Positions 46,098 through 59,120 of a stretch of DNA of 64,000 bases are shown here, in pieces (the first letter of the stretch is position 1; each line of letters opens with the position of its first letter). Source of the DNA: Seriola aureovittata (taxonomy: Eukaryota > Chordata > Actinopteri > Carangiformes > Carangidae); the NCBI RefSeq assembly GCF_021018895.1, contig NC_079371.1:15432001-15496000 (forward strand). Direction: 5' to 3'. The translations under genes were made by a program, and so were the position numbers. The notes beneath the pieces were generated by a model. That model saw only the letters and a list, made by a program, of their open reading frames with translations. It had not been told where the DNA came from and did not search any database.

Positions 46098-49000
46098 CAC
46101 ACACCATCTCTCTCACATGCACACACATAATCATAGCAGTGACAGCTTGCCCCTGCTTTCAGAGAAAAGTGAATGATGAATTGAAGCTTGTATGTGCAGT
46201 CCTTCCATCCCCCCATGCCCCCCACCCTCCTCGATTTCATGTCCTTTGAAAAAAAAGAAAAAAAAAAGACAGACATTTCACTTCAGCAGCCAACTGACCC
46301 TAGTACTGTGACACGACCACATTAGGTCCTGAGGCTACATGTCCAGGGTTAGTCCACAGACTTGGCTGGTTGTGGTGCAGTCCATTACCATGGAAACATT
46401 GCAGAACGCTCACATTAAGGTATGTGCTGATGACAGACTTAATTCAAAGCTACAGCTGTTTACCAAATGCCTTCCATCCCCTCTCAACAATCTCTTTCAC
46501 TCAAAATATTCCACAATGTGAAAATCAGTCATCACAAAATTACTGAAATATGTTTTTCACCACTGCTGGATAATGGTTTCTGCACAACCTCCATTATCTT
46601 CTGTATTTTTCCTTTTCACTGTACCCCCTCCCTTCCTTTATTCTGCTCTGAGATTCACCACCCCCTCTCCTTTGCTGCTGAGTTCTTTCTCCCTGTTATA
46701 TCCTCTTTACACTGATCAAAACCTTGAGTTTCACTGGCACAGAGTCTGCTTGAGTCAGTCTGACACATCTCTCCATGGTAACTGTGCAGAGTCCTGTCTA
46801 CATTTTACCCTGCACCCTCCACCCTCCCTCATTTCACTCCTGTGAAGGTCACAGGTGGAGGGAGGAGGGGGTAGGGGAGGGCAGATATCAGATTAACTCT
46901 GTCAGCTCTGCATCTACACATAGACACATCGTAACAGTGGGACACAAAAAGACCACCATAACCTGTGCTGTGTGTCAGTGATGCAATTTGTTTGTGACAT
47001 CCTAATATGAGACCTCAGTGTCTGCGCTCATTGTGAGTTACTATTACCAAAAATAATTTAAGGTAAAACCTCATAAAACCCAAGAAAATGTGGTTAGACA
47101 ATAAAAAATTCATTCATATGTAGAGATTCTTCTGTAAGTTCATGCTCACGGTGCAGCAAAATGGGCTGTTAACCTGACCACATAAGACCATGAGACTGCA
47201 TTCTCTCTAATCTCAACCTAAACCACTGACAGAGCTAAACCAATCTGACTGAGGACACTAAACTCTACCTGCTTGGCCATGCAGTTCATAAGAGACCCAT
47301 TTGCAATCCCATTTCCTTTCAAATATGACAGATGTTCACTTGCTGCTGAAGCTGCATTGACCTCTATGAGTCTGCAGTGGACATTCATCACCCTTGAAAT
47401 CCAATAGTTGGTCTTAATGAGAAAAGCCTGGTATTCCCCCTGGAGTCATTCAAAGACAGCAGAATGTCTACAGGGATTCAGAATAGCATCATGTAGCATC
47501 TGCAACACTTATCCATACAGGAAACTACTGGTGAACTTGATTATTTTAAGACAATCACTCATCAAATCAATCAGTGAAAGGAAAAAGATGAGTGTATGGC
47601 ATTAAACACACAGTTAAAAAAAAAGTGCTTTGTCTAATTTTACCATTAGCACAACACATGGGAAGAGAGTAGGACAAAGAAATAAAAAGCATTCAAAATA
47701 AGGCCAGATTGTCCACAAATGGGACTGAATGGGTTTGTAAAACGTTTGCCCTGTTGCGGCATGGCAGTGGCCGAAGGGAGAGTAGTCTGCCTGGCCGTAT
47801 GGTGTTTATGGGGAAGATGAAAACACACACTGGCACATAGAGACATTAGATACCAACATCTGGAACCTAAACATGTCTGCAGTCTAATATACTCCCAAGG
47901 GAAGACACAAAGGCAAAACTAGAATATTACCAATCCACACAATGAATATAAACAAATACAAAGAAACAAAAATCTGATACTACTGATATTCCAAGAGCAT
48001 TCTGTTTCATCATTTAAAAAAAGAGAGAAACTAAATTAAGTGGAGTCAGGAAAAAAACAGATTCCCATGGGTTTTTAGTGTATTAATTTCCTTGCCTGGC
48101 TCTAAATTGTAAATCAGGGAATAAAGAAAGCTTTTGGTTTGGCCACTGAACCCTTTTCTCGCCTTTTTCTCCATTCTTCCCTCTCCCTCTGAGTGAACAC
48201 TCCTAGCATGGATACAGAGCTCACACCTCCGCCATCAACACTGTGTCCAATCACCTTTCATCCCCCGCCTCATCTGCGCTGAGCCAGCCAATCCAAGCAC
48301 AGCACTGAGAAACACATCGCTGCCAGTTAATTACATAGCAAGAACAAACATGATTGGCATTTAATGAGGAACACATCAAGTGATAAGAGAATAATTACCT
48401 TAAATATTTCTTTATTCCTTTTTCTATCACTTATTTTCTCCCATATCCTTTTCTGCACTGCACAGACAGACCCACAGAGGCTTTGGGACAAACATGATAA
48501 TGTAGAAAACAAATGCTGTTTGTGTTATCCTATTAATACTGTTTGCTTTACTACAACAAGAAATGATGCAAACAACTCTGTGCATCTTCTCATCAACCTT
48601 ATGCCATGAAACAATTAAATGAAAGTATAATCTACATGAAACTCAGACACAGTCTCTGCCTCATTCCTGGCTTCTTCGCCGATTCCCAAAACTCTGGCTT
48701 TGTGTTCAGTGCCAGGGATGTACGTGACCAGAAGAGGATATTTTGGTGCAGTGGGACTGGTGGTCCTCGTAGCTGGCAAAGTCTGCACTAGCTCTCTATA
48801 GAGATGACCAGTGAATGCCCTCTGGACCTGCACAGACTTGCATATTGTGGCACACAGCCCACAGCAGACAAATAACACTGGCTGTGTGGGGTCATAGGTC
48901 AATGAGCTACTGAAATCTACTAGTCCAGTCTACTAGAGAAAGAGACAGTGAAAAAGAGAGAGAAAGACAGAAAGATGTTTCGTGAAAAATATTTTGATTA

Positions 49001-49634
49001 CAGTTCTTTGCACAACTGTGGAGGGCAGATGCACTTTAACATCTTATACCGTGAATCACCAAACAACTGGTTTTTAACAAGCACAGAACACAGAAAGACA
49101 CTATCTACCACATCCAGCAAATCAAAGTGCACCCACCCACTCGAATAAACACGCACAACCCAGGGAAGCTACCCACACTTCTATCTAATGTTAAGATACA
49201 GACGTGATGATGAATGGCTCATAATATAACAAGAAGTGAAGGTAATAATGGAACCATTTAAACAAACAAAATGCTTGTACCCCTTTTTTCATCCTGATAG
49301 ACACAGATCCTATGAATTTGTTTAAGAAAACTAACCCAATCCAGGGAGTGGCACAAAAATGTTTCCATCTTGGATGCAAGTCATAGAAATGCTGCTTTGT
49401 ACTAGAAAAACAATCTATCTAAAAAAGCAGCAAGAAATTATATTTTTTAAAAACATGAAACACAGCTCCGGAGCCGTAAATGTCATCTGCAATCCTACTG
49501 CATAAACACCGCCCTAGAGCAAAGCCCGAGCTATATAGTAACTGAGAATTTTCCTCTTATACCTTGTGCTTTCTGTGTATTTGCTGTTGTGAAGCAATCT
49601 GAAATAACAAACACAGATCACACCAGACACACAC
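45940..49634 (-). other. Intron between C2 variable exon and alpha constant exon 1
   Basis: A 3.7-kb intron. It carries an ACGC/CA microsatellite close to its 3' end and, at about 48.19-48.40 kb, a non-repetitive stretch with CCAAT-type and TTAATTA/ATTTAATG motifs that might be a regulatory element. No exon is seen; ORFs inside are short and featureless. Confidence 0.8.
46036..46104. repeat. (ACGC)n / (CA)n compound microsatellite
   Basis: About 12 ACGC units running into a CA tract, 100 bp from the acceptor of constant exon 1 on its intron side. Confidence 0.95.
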
Positions 49635-52187
49635 CTGAATGGCAGTTGCGTCTGGCATACTGAGACGCCGTACAAATATCTGGCTCTGTCCACTGTGGCT
49701 GGTGACGTAGCCTGAGCCCCAGGTGCCACTATGAGGCCGTCCTGTGTTGTAGAACATAAAAGTGTCACTTCCTGATGTGGCAGTCAGGCATGTCTTGTAA
49801 CAGTATGTTTTGGTCAAAGACCCATTTCCCCGCACTTCAATATAATGCGGTTCCACTTTGAGGTCGCGGCGCAGGGCCACATTGTTGTTTGGTTGCCCGG
49901 CACCTCCTCCACCTGCAGGTCTTCCTCCACCTGCACCACCACCTGCTGTGGTGCCCCCCTCTGGAGCACTCTTCTTGGATACGCAACATGGGGAGCAGGA
50001 GCCGGGCTGGGTACAGTAGGCATGGCAACGCACAATGGCCAGCACAAAGACGGTGACCAGGAACACGAAGGTTGTGGCACTCAGGGCAATGATGAGGTAG
50101 AGGGTGACATTGGAAAACATTAGGGGGCTGTTGGGCCTGATGATGCGCTTGGGGTCCGGGGTCAACTTCGGGGGCAGCTCCATCACGTACACATGGATGC
50201 TGGCAGTGGAGGAGAGCGGTGGTAGGCCGTTATCACGCACCAATACAGTTAGAGCAAAGGAAGTAGAGTTGTCCTCAATGACACGCCTTGTGGTGCGAAT
50301 CTCACCTGTGTACTCATGTACCTTGAACAGGTCAAGGTCTGTGTTGGTCTGATCCAAGGCATAGAGCAGCCAAGCATTCTGCCCTGCATCACCATCCCAT
50401 GCTGTTACCTTGCTAACCAACACTCCCGCTTCAGCATTTTTCATCAGCGTTTCTGTGGTGCGGCTCCCATTGGCAGGTGGGTAGACTATCTTGGGTGCAT
50501 GGTCATTCTGATCCATAATGTAAACGTACACTGTGGCCACACGGCTGAGGTGAGGCACTCCGTTGTCCTGGGCTTTAATCTGAAAGTGAAACTCTCTCAG
50601 CTTCTCAAAGTCGAAGGCTCGCAGGGCATAGGCCTCACCTGTATCAGGTTTGATGTTGACGTAGCTGGCTACAGGGATACCATGGTTGTTGTCATTGAGG
50701 ACAGTATAAGTGATACGTGCATTTTCTCCAGCGTCAGCATCAGTGGCCTTAACAACACATAAAGGTGCACCGGGAGCATTGTTCTCTGTAATATAAACAG
50801 TGTATGATGTCTGTTCAAAACGAGGTGGGTTATCATTCACGTCTGCAACGTCCACCTTGAAGGTCATTTGAGATGACAGAGGTGGAGAGCCTCCATCCAC
50901 AGCGTTGACAGTTACATTGTAGGATGAGATGGTTTCCCGGTCCAAGAAGGCGGATGTGACGATGGTGTAGTGGTTCCGGAAGGACTTGATCTTAAAAGGC
51001 AAATGGGGCATGATCTCCAGGGTTACTTGTTTGTTTGGTCCAGAGTCACGGTCATTCACACTGATCAATGCCACAACTGTGTCAGCCCTGGCGTCTTCAC
51101 GTACAGGGCTGGAGAGTGAGGACAGTACAATGTCAGGAATGTTGTCATTGACATCCAAAACTTCTACAACTACTTTACAGTGCACTGCCACAGGAGCTGG
51201 GCCTTTGTCCATTGCCTGTATGTACATTTCATATGAGTTTGTCTCCTCGTAGTCTATATTGTTTTTCACCCGAATTTCCCCCGTGTCTGTGTCCATGGAA
51301 AACATCTGTCTGACTCTCTCAGGTGTGTAACTGCTGAAGGAGTAAAAAACTTCTCCATTGGAGCCCTCATCAGGGTCTGTTGCGTTTAGCTTGATCACAA
51401 GTGCGCCCTTTGGAGAGTTTTCAGACAGTTTTACTTTGTACACAGAGCTGTCAAACGCAGGCACATTGTCATTGGCATCAAGGATACGAACATTGATTTT
51501 GGCCGTGCCGGTTCTCTGTGGGGTGCCTCCATCCATTGCAGTCAGGATAAGCTGATGAGAGGGCATCTGCTCGCGGTCAAAGGGCTTTTTGAGAATGAGC
51601 TCAATGTGCTTATTATTGGAAAAGGGCTTAATGGAGTCCAGAGTGAGGTGGTCGTTTGAGCTGAGTCTGTACTGCTTGACGGAGTTCGAGCCATCATCTG
51701 CATCCTGAGCTCCCTCGATGTGGAACCGCGACCCTGTGAGAGCGGACTCCGACACCTCAAGCTGATACTCATCTCGAGGGAACTGCGGTGCGTTATCGTT
51801 TACGTCCAAGATCTCCACTTCCACGTTGTGCACCTCAAGTGGATTCTCTAACACCACCTCCAGGTTACGTGAACAGGTGCCACTGAATTCACAAACTGTC
51901 TCTCGGTCAATGCGGTCACTCACCACCAGCTTCCCGGTTTTGTGGTTGATGGTGAAATATCTCCGTCCACTGTCCGAGGTGATTCTGATGCGTCGAGTTG
52001 AAAGTTTTCTCAGGTCCAGACCCAAATCCCGGACAATGTCACCGACCTGTGCCCCGTTCTCCAGCTCCTCCGGAATGGAGTATCGAATTTGTGCATTTGT
52101 AAGGCCACTGAGTATGAAAATAACCAAATATAAAGAAAAAGGCACATTCTCCTTTACACTGTAACAGCATCGCGCCGTCACAGCCAT
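49635..52187 (-). CDS. pcdhac2: Protocadherin alpha C2-type variable exon
   Basis: An 851-codon exon. It has a signal peptide 1-32 (ending GLTNA). EC1 (33-132) carries DRE at 94-96, Cys99-X5-Cys105 (CEFSGTC) and DVNDN at 128-132. EC2-EC6 have regular calcium linkers (DANDN, DVNDN, DQNDH), and a membrane span follows (YLIIALSATTFVFLVTVFVL). The tail holds a Cys-rich juxtamembrane patch, a Gly-rich insert, and HYIEVRGNGSLTKTYCYK with SGSDTFMFYNTG. That tail motif is diagnostic of the alpha C2 isoform. The donor is ATTCAG|GTGTGT, phase 0, so the last residues are MPDATAIQ. The ORF reading on to 49557 is intron. With the constant exons the protein is 1003 residues, close to mammalian alpha C2. 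In mammals C2 is expressed constitutively, not stochastically, in neurons. The upstream flank here lacks a CGCT-box, consistent with that. Confidence 0.97.
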
Positions 52188-55100
52188 CGCAGGCAGGCAG
52201 AATTTGCAGACGGGTTGGAGAAATCTTTCCGCCTTTTTAGCTTGCTGTGCGTCCCCACCCGCCTCATTAAAAACGAGGGAATAGTCCGTGCATAACTCCG
52301 ACTATGTGCAGGACGACCACCGCATCCTCTCTGGTGCCTGTTTGGAGGGAATTTTCCCCTGCGCATCCATGTTTTCCTTTGTCCGTGTGTTTTTAAAATT
52401 CTCTATCCTCCTGGCAAGGCTGAGTCTTTTCACTGATGCTGCCTATTGGTCTCTCTCTCTCTCTCCCTCTCTCTGCTATGTGGTGATGGTGTCTGTGGGC
52501 AAAAGGGGAGGGGGAGCCACTCGCTCAAACGATGCTGGCTGCATTTCAGCACCTCGGATAAAATGATCGTGCAAGATCTAATAAAAAATTTAAAAAAACC
52601 CAAAGAAACCCTGGAGTTTTATCGTCTATCTACATATGGATCCGTAAATGGAGCAGCAAATATAATCTGCACATTGATTTCGGGGAGATGAATTCGACAC
52701 AGTCGTTTTCCCTCTTTTTGTCAGTGCCACCGCCCTTTTCATTGTGCGCTGGGAAACGGATTTATGAACCAGCCTGGCGATTAGGTATCCTCACTGATGC
52801 AAACCCACAATTACCCAGGAGCCCTCTGCCACAAGGAAAACCAGATTTCTGATAAATTTTGAAAATGAAAGGAAACATAAACAAATAAACCAACTGTAAA
52901 ATATCTCCATGCCAATTTAGTGCAGTAACTGTCTGTACAGCGCCCATGACTATGATACACGTTTGTTAATTATTACTATCATTAATAACATTATTGCATT
53001 CAATTTCATATCACAACAAAAGCCATGGGGATAAGAGGAAGTGACAGGTGAACTGAATGACGGTATTGGCAGTGTAAGCTATTTGAGGCGACTCTTTGCC
53101 TGTTTTCAACACCATCAGACCTAAAGTAGAGAATCTGGCTGTTTCACATTGTTTCTGTTTACGAGTTATGAGCTGAGACACGGGAGACTTTTGTCAGCAC
53201 AAATAACTTTTCTGTTTTTTCATTGTATCACTTCGTCCAACACTTACAAGCTGACTTAAGCTCCTATTGGACGCGGGTGCTGCAGAGCGCTTTGCGCCAC
53301 AGGTTCATTCCCACATGACAGACACACAAAGCCTGTGAGGTCAGGAGGTTGTTCACTGGTGAGGATGCTAACCGGGTCACACAGAAGATGCTCCAGATGT
53401 GACCCCTTTCCTCATCTGGCAAAAATAAAACGCTGGCCTCTCCTGACGGGCAGCAATGGTTATGCGCACATAAACTGCACGAAGGCACTATTTCAATGTA
53501 ACCACATCACTATTTCATGTCTTTGAATGATTTTTGCACACATAGGCTACAGAGCGCAGTTATCGGCTTAAAATCATTAAATTAATAACTTCACACATTA
53601 AAAGAGACATTAGGCAACAGCAGCCAAATTACATCAATAATCCAGACTGCTGTTTCAGTTTCTGGTAGAAAGACAAGGCGCACATTGTGGGAATCCACAA
53701 AACAAGACGTTTAGACGCTGTTATCTGCAGACGGTCTGAACTGCGCATGTGCAGTGTAGCAGGTGGCGACATGCACCCAAATCATCCTGCCCGCCCTCTA
53801 ATTACCTCGGCCTCGGTACCCATGTACCTCAATTAAATTCAGATTTAAACCGGATGCAGGTTAATTGGTGAGACCTTAACCCTAATGCAGACAACATGAC
53901 AGAGAGAAATGGGAGATATTTCGACACTGTTAAAAAGTGGAGCGACGTCTTCGCAGTTTCATGAAGATGGATCCTGATAAGAGCCACCAAGAACATACAT
54001 GCAAATTATTGTCAGGAAAGATAATACACATTAAAACGGTGTTGATGTGATCCATCGCCACTCTTTGCACGAGCTGTGCTGTGAAGAAGTGGCCTGACGA
54101 GACCCTGAGCTTTCTCGGTTCACCCCGGCCACTGGGCCAAGATGCACATCCACCGCCCACTTAATCTTCTCTCTCTCCTTCTCCCTCTCTCTCTCGGTGC
54201 TCCGCCCGACTCACCCACGCCCGGTCAGCCCACGGCGATGACAGCGCTTGGCATCCCGAGAGACGGGGAGAAGACAGTGAGTCACTCGGATGCTGCTAGT
54301 GGATGGGTAGATACAGAGCGACTCTTCACACTCGAAGGCGACGAGGAGGAGGTGGCGAAATGCAGAATTGGAGAAGCAGCCAAATGTCCGTTGAAGGAAG
54401 ACATTTTACTAACTACGTATAAAAAAAAAAAAAAAACCTTTTACATACAAAGGACTCAATGTGTGGTACACTTAATCTTAAACAGTATAGCCTATAATGA
54501 GAAAAGTGTGTGTGCATAATGTAGGCTAGAAAATAATTTTTAGACTACTTCCAACGACCTCATATGAGTATGTTTTGCCTTCACGTGCAGGGCTTATGTG
54601 AAACTTTTTAAAGAGTGTCTATACATTACGGATTGGTCGCTCTGCATTATTACCCCACTGAGCAGCGGTGATAACAGCTTTTTATCTCAGCCGTGGCCAA
54701 CAGTCTCAGATGGGTCCATATGTACAGTCTGCCACGCTACCCCGTGACATTTAGCGGATTTTCCCGGTGGGACGTTTGAACCTCGTGTTTGGCAATTACA
54801 CAAAAACGAAGAAAACAGGAGACGTTTATCTCGTCAACAACAAACATAGAGCTGGCTTTACACCTGACATTTGCACCTCATTCGACCATTCTCCTCCTTT
54901 CCTCCCTCTACTCTTCTGATGTGTTTGATATGATACAGCTCTCTCATACCTGTTTCAAATACGCACATCTGTCTCGGCGTTAATTACACGCCGCTGAGAT
55001 GTGGATTATTTCATTTTTCACTCAAGGGTGCTGCAGATAAAGCTATCACCATTATTCCACCTGCAGACAGACGTCTGTTATGCATCAACAAACACTGATT

Positions 55101-55855
55101 TCAAAGAGCTAATTGCCTAATTGGTGTTTATTTTTCCTGTATCTTGTCTTAAAGAAACAACTGGATGGCAGAAATCTGTTCCCCTTCCTTTTCAATTCAG
55201 TTACCTGACCTTGACATTTTTTTGTATTCTCAACCCCCATCCAGTCCCTCCATATTCTCACTTCCCCCAATCATCTCTCCCCTACACTCCTCTCTGGAGT
55301 GTCTCCAGCTGTGTCTCTGTCAGACATCCGCTGTTCCAGCTGAGGACTGGCTGAGGGGCATACTGGGGTCTTAAGTGGAAACAGGAGAGCTCATGGCTTT
55401 TGCAGACTGATGGACAAAAACAAAAAATCAGTGGGTGAGAAAAAATGGTGGCTACAGGAAGGCCTGTGTTAGATACAGTGGAGAAAGATAATTAAGATTT
55501 TTAAAACTCCTGCATTGTTCATTCTCTCTGCCATGTATTAACATCCCCCATTTCATCAATTATGCAAGATGGCCACCATATTAATAACATTCTCTTCACT
55601 AAGACTCATCCTCATTAATACTGTAAGCGACCACTCTAAAACTCATTCATATTACTTCCCCCAAGAGTCTGTTATGTGGACTTCCCCCTTCATTTTAGTG
55701 AGGGACATGACAGAAGAGACCCACAGTGAAAGGGGTCACGGCTGGGCTATCATCAACTCCTTACATCACTCCCTCACTCAACACATATACAAACAGGCAG
55801 TCATGCAAACTTAAAGGGCATTTGTGCCTGTAGGCATGTGTGCTCGCTCACTCAC

Positions 55856-55908
<53 letters not shown>

Positions 55909-58879
55909 AAGGCAGTGTAAAATACAAAAAACAAATGCTATCTAAAGACAAAAGAATTTTGTCTGAGTGAATGTCAGAGGATCTCTTGCTGTTGTTTCCT
56001 CTCATTCTTAAATGGTCAGGAAGAGCCAGGGTTTTGATACACAGATGCACTGACTGCAGGCAATAGGAGCAAATAGGCTCTGATTACACCGTCTGCTTCA
56101 CAGGTAATGTTCATTATGTGCATTACTTTCTAGGCTAAATCTTATATCATATTGCTTTAGTTTAGTGACTATTTGTGCATTGTGACAGCCATCACATTGT
56201 ACTATGAATTAGTGGTAGAATGTTAAATGCAGAAATAATATTTTCATTTTTCTTCATATTAGTTCACAGAGTAGATGAGCGAGAGAAATAGAGAAAATGC
56301 TTGCAGGCTGTTGCAAGAAGATGCACTAAAATAACACAAAACAGCCCCTAATCTGCATCTTCAGGATAAGTCTGAAAACTGCTGAATATTAAAGGTAATG
56401 CCTCAGTAAAAGAGAAGAAAAACTGAAAAAAGACAGGTTAAAAGCCAATGCCAATAGCATTGCAAAATTTAATCCTACTGTAAGAGTGGGAGAGGCAGGC
56501 TGGGCAGGAGGGAGCAGAGGTGGGAGAGACAGTGAAATTGGTCCCTCTGTCGGAATAAATCGGTAGTACAAGGGTTGGACATGTGATCATCACCCCACTG
56601 CCCACACAGGCTTTCTCATTAAGCCAAAGCACTAAAAGATAATCCCTGCTATGAGTGTGTGTGTGCGTGTTTGAGACAGCAGTGAGAGAGGAAGGGAGCG
56701 TGAGAGAGACAGAACAGGAGAAGGAGGGCACAGACATCAGGCTGCAATAGCAGTCATTTTCTTTCTCATTTCCAAAACAGTGACCGCAATGGATGAAGCA
56801 ATATATATGGCTAAAGGCACGGCACCCTCCAGAGGCGAGACGAGAAAGATCAGTATAAAACATGCTAATGATAGAATCTACATTACCACTGCCATGTGTA
56901 TTTGTTCAAATACAGCCTATAAATTTACCAAAAATTGTATAGATATACATCATACACACATCACACACGTAAAAGGAGGAAACAAGCCAGGTGACTCAAG
57001 CATTCGTCTCTAAGGCTACTGTTAAACACGACCTTAAAAAAAAGAAATGAAAAACCTTATACCACAGATAAAGTGCCACAATCTGCTCTAGTTTTGCTGT
57101 CAATCACTTTAGCAGCATCACTTTTCCTAATAATATGAAATACATGCAGAAAAAAAACATCTGAAATACAAAATTCTAAATACAGACTGGTAAATTGTAT
57201 CAGCAAAAACAGACTAGTGACTGGTGTTATTCAGTATATATTTATAGCACTATGACAAAGCTGTGTTCTCATACATCTTCTTATCCAAATTTTTTCTATA
57301 GACAAAAACTTTCCCATTTTAAAATCTCCGGAACAAAAGACCCATGGAAACCAAAATCCTTTTACTCAGGTGGACACAGTAAGTGGGTGAGGAGGAATTC
57401 TCTGGGTATGTTTGTTTGTGCTGATCCCTTGTGTACCTTGCTTTCAAACATAAAGGGCATGAGAGAACTAAAAGCAGCACAAATTCCTCCCTTTGGGGCT
57501 CTGAAAGGGTTAAACAGTTCCTTGGTTGTCCTGGTTCAGCCTGTGCATAAATCAAACAGATTCTTGTTGTGGCACTGAACAAAGCTATCAGAAAACGCAG
57601 ACAGGCTTTGGATACTTCCCTCTTAGGATGCCCTGGCTTTGTATCCCTGCTGGATGGGAGCGGATGCAACCCGTGGTTCTGAGCATGACAAAGCTAATCT
57701 AATGGCTGCAACAGCATCCCGATGCCACTACGAGGGAGCACGGGTGGAGAATGGGGTGGTGGAAGTGGGGGAGAAGGGGATGGGTGGTGATAAGTTCTTC
57801 CTTTTATCTGTGACCAATTGTAAGCCTGTGATGTTCTCACTCAGCTGCAGGGCATGTATTTAATGTGTTTTTGGTCACTCTCATCCTCAGAAGCTACAGT
57901 TTTCTCACCATCTCACACTCAAAGCTTGAATCTGTGCTGCTGTATTTGTGACTTCCTCTAAAACCCTTACCCATTTTAGAACTGACTCTTTAATCTCACA
58001 TACTTTTTCCTCACTTGTCTGACTTGGCATTTCTGCCCAAGATGCTGTACATCTTTGGTCTGCATCTTCCTCTTTTTCTCTCTCTCTTTCCATCTCTCCT
58101 GCCTCCCATTGTGTCCACCCTGTTTCCTTCCTGCTTGCGTCTACAACACATGCTGGGGATGGATGTCTGGGTGGGGGCGGGTACATACTGGCAGCTCCCT
58201 GGAAACAGACTAGTTCATCATTTCATTATGGCTCAGAACAGTCTCCATGGTAACCACAGATAGCAGAGCTAACCTCACAAGCACAAAGGACACACCCTTG
58301 TAAAGGGGAAAAACAGGAAGTACAGAAGATGTGTGTGTGTGACAGACAAAGATAAATAGAGAAGAGGAATAAATAAATTTTCTGTTCAACATGCAGCTGT
58401 TCTGTCGCCTTATATTAAAACTGATGAGGCAAGGACATTTCCACGTCATGCTTTTGGTCCATCTGTTGAACCCATCTGTGTACTCCACCAAAATGATATA
58501 GGTGAAAGCCTCTACTGTAGGACTGCAACCTACAAAATGTGAACCACTTAGCTGCGTGCCTCAACCAGGATAATGTGCTGTATAATCAATAATTCAATGC
58601 ATTTTGCAGCACAGGGGAAGGCAGAGTTGGAAGCTTTTACTGGATACAAACTCTAAACCCCAAGTCATCGTTCTATACACTGCCACAAGCTCTCACTAGT
58701 TCTTAAATGTGTAGCCTATATTATTATTATGGTACTATAAAATACCCATAACAGGCAATTTCTGCCATATGCAATCATATAGTCTTGCGGCTACATACAA
58801 ATATCCTGTAGCACAACACACTTATACAGACACACCATGTTCTGATGGTTACATGGATAAAAGCCTCTCCTCCTCATCC
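52188..58879. other. Upstream flank of pcdhac2, no exon recognised
   Basis: The first 400 bp above the ATG contain a CT-rich run (about 52.45-52.48 kb) and must hold the C2 promoter; I see no CGCT-box element in its usual place. Further out are short GC-richer stretches near 53.7 and 54.1-54.4 kb, and a CA repeat at 55.85-55.91 kb. No cadherin-type exon is present on either strand. Confidence 0.65.
55852..55906. repeat. (CA)n microsatellite
   Basis: A CA tract with one CG interruption near its left end. Confidence 0.95.
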
Positions 58880-59120
58880 ACCCTAGCCCTTTGCCCCGCC
58901 CAACCGGTTTAGCTGTGATTGACACTAGGTGTTATCGGCCCCGCCCAGCCGCAGAGCAGAGCAGGAGGGAGAGCTGAGCTGAGCCGAGTGGAGCTGATAC
59001 CTCGGTACTGAAGCTCCCTGCTGCTGCTGCTGCAGCGAGTAGCGGAAAATTACCTGCCCCTCCCCCTCACTCACATTCAACAGAAAGCCGCAGCATACAG
59101 AACACGTACTGAACCACTTT
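58880..59120. promoter_or_regulatory. GC-box-rich segment, possible promoter
   Basis: Two CCCCGCCC GC boxes about 45 bp apart, a CTG repeat, a CTCCCCCTC tract and a good minus-strand donor (GGGGCAG|GTAATT). The direction of any transcript is unclear, and no coding exon follows recognisably. Confidence 0.35.

Noticed and set aside
46010..46276. Thr/His/Ala or Val/Cys-Ala-Arg repeat frames
   Set aside because: Pure translation of the ACGC/CA microsatellite.
54142..54519. 125-codon plus-strand frame starting MHIHRPLNLLSLLLPLSLG with a signal-peptide look
   Set aside because: The hydrophobic start comes from a CT-rich simple tract and the end crosses a poly-A run; no known motif and no splice or paralog support.
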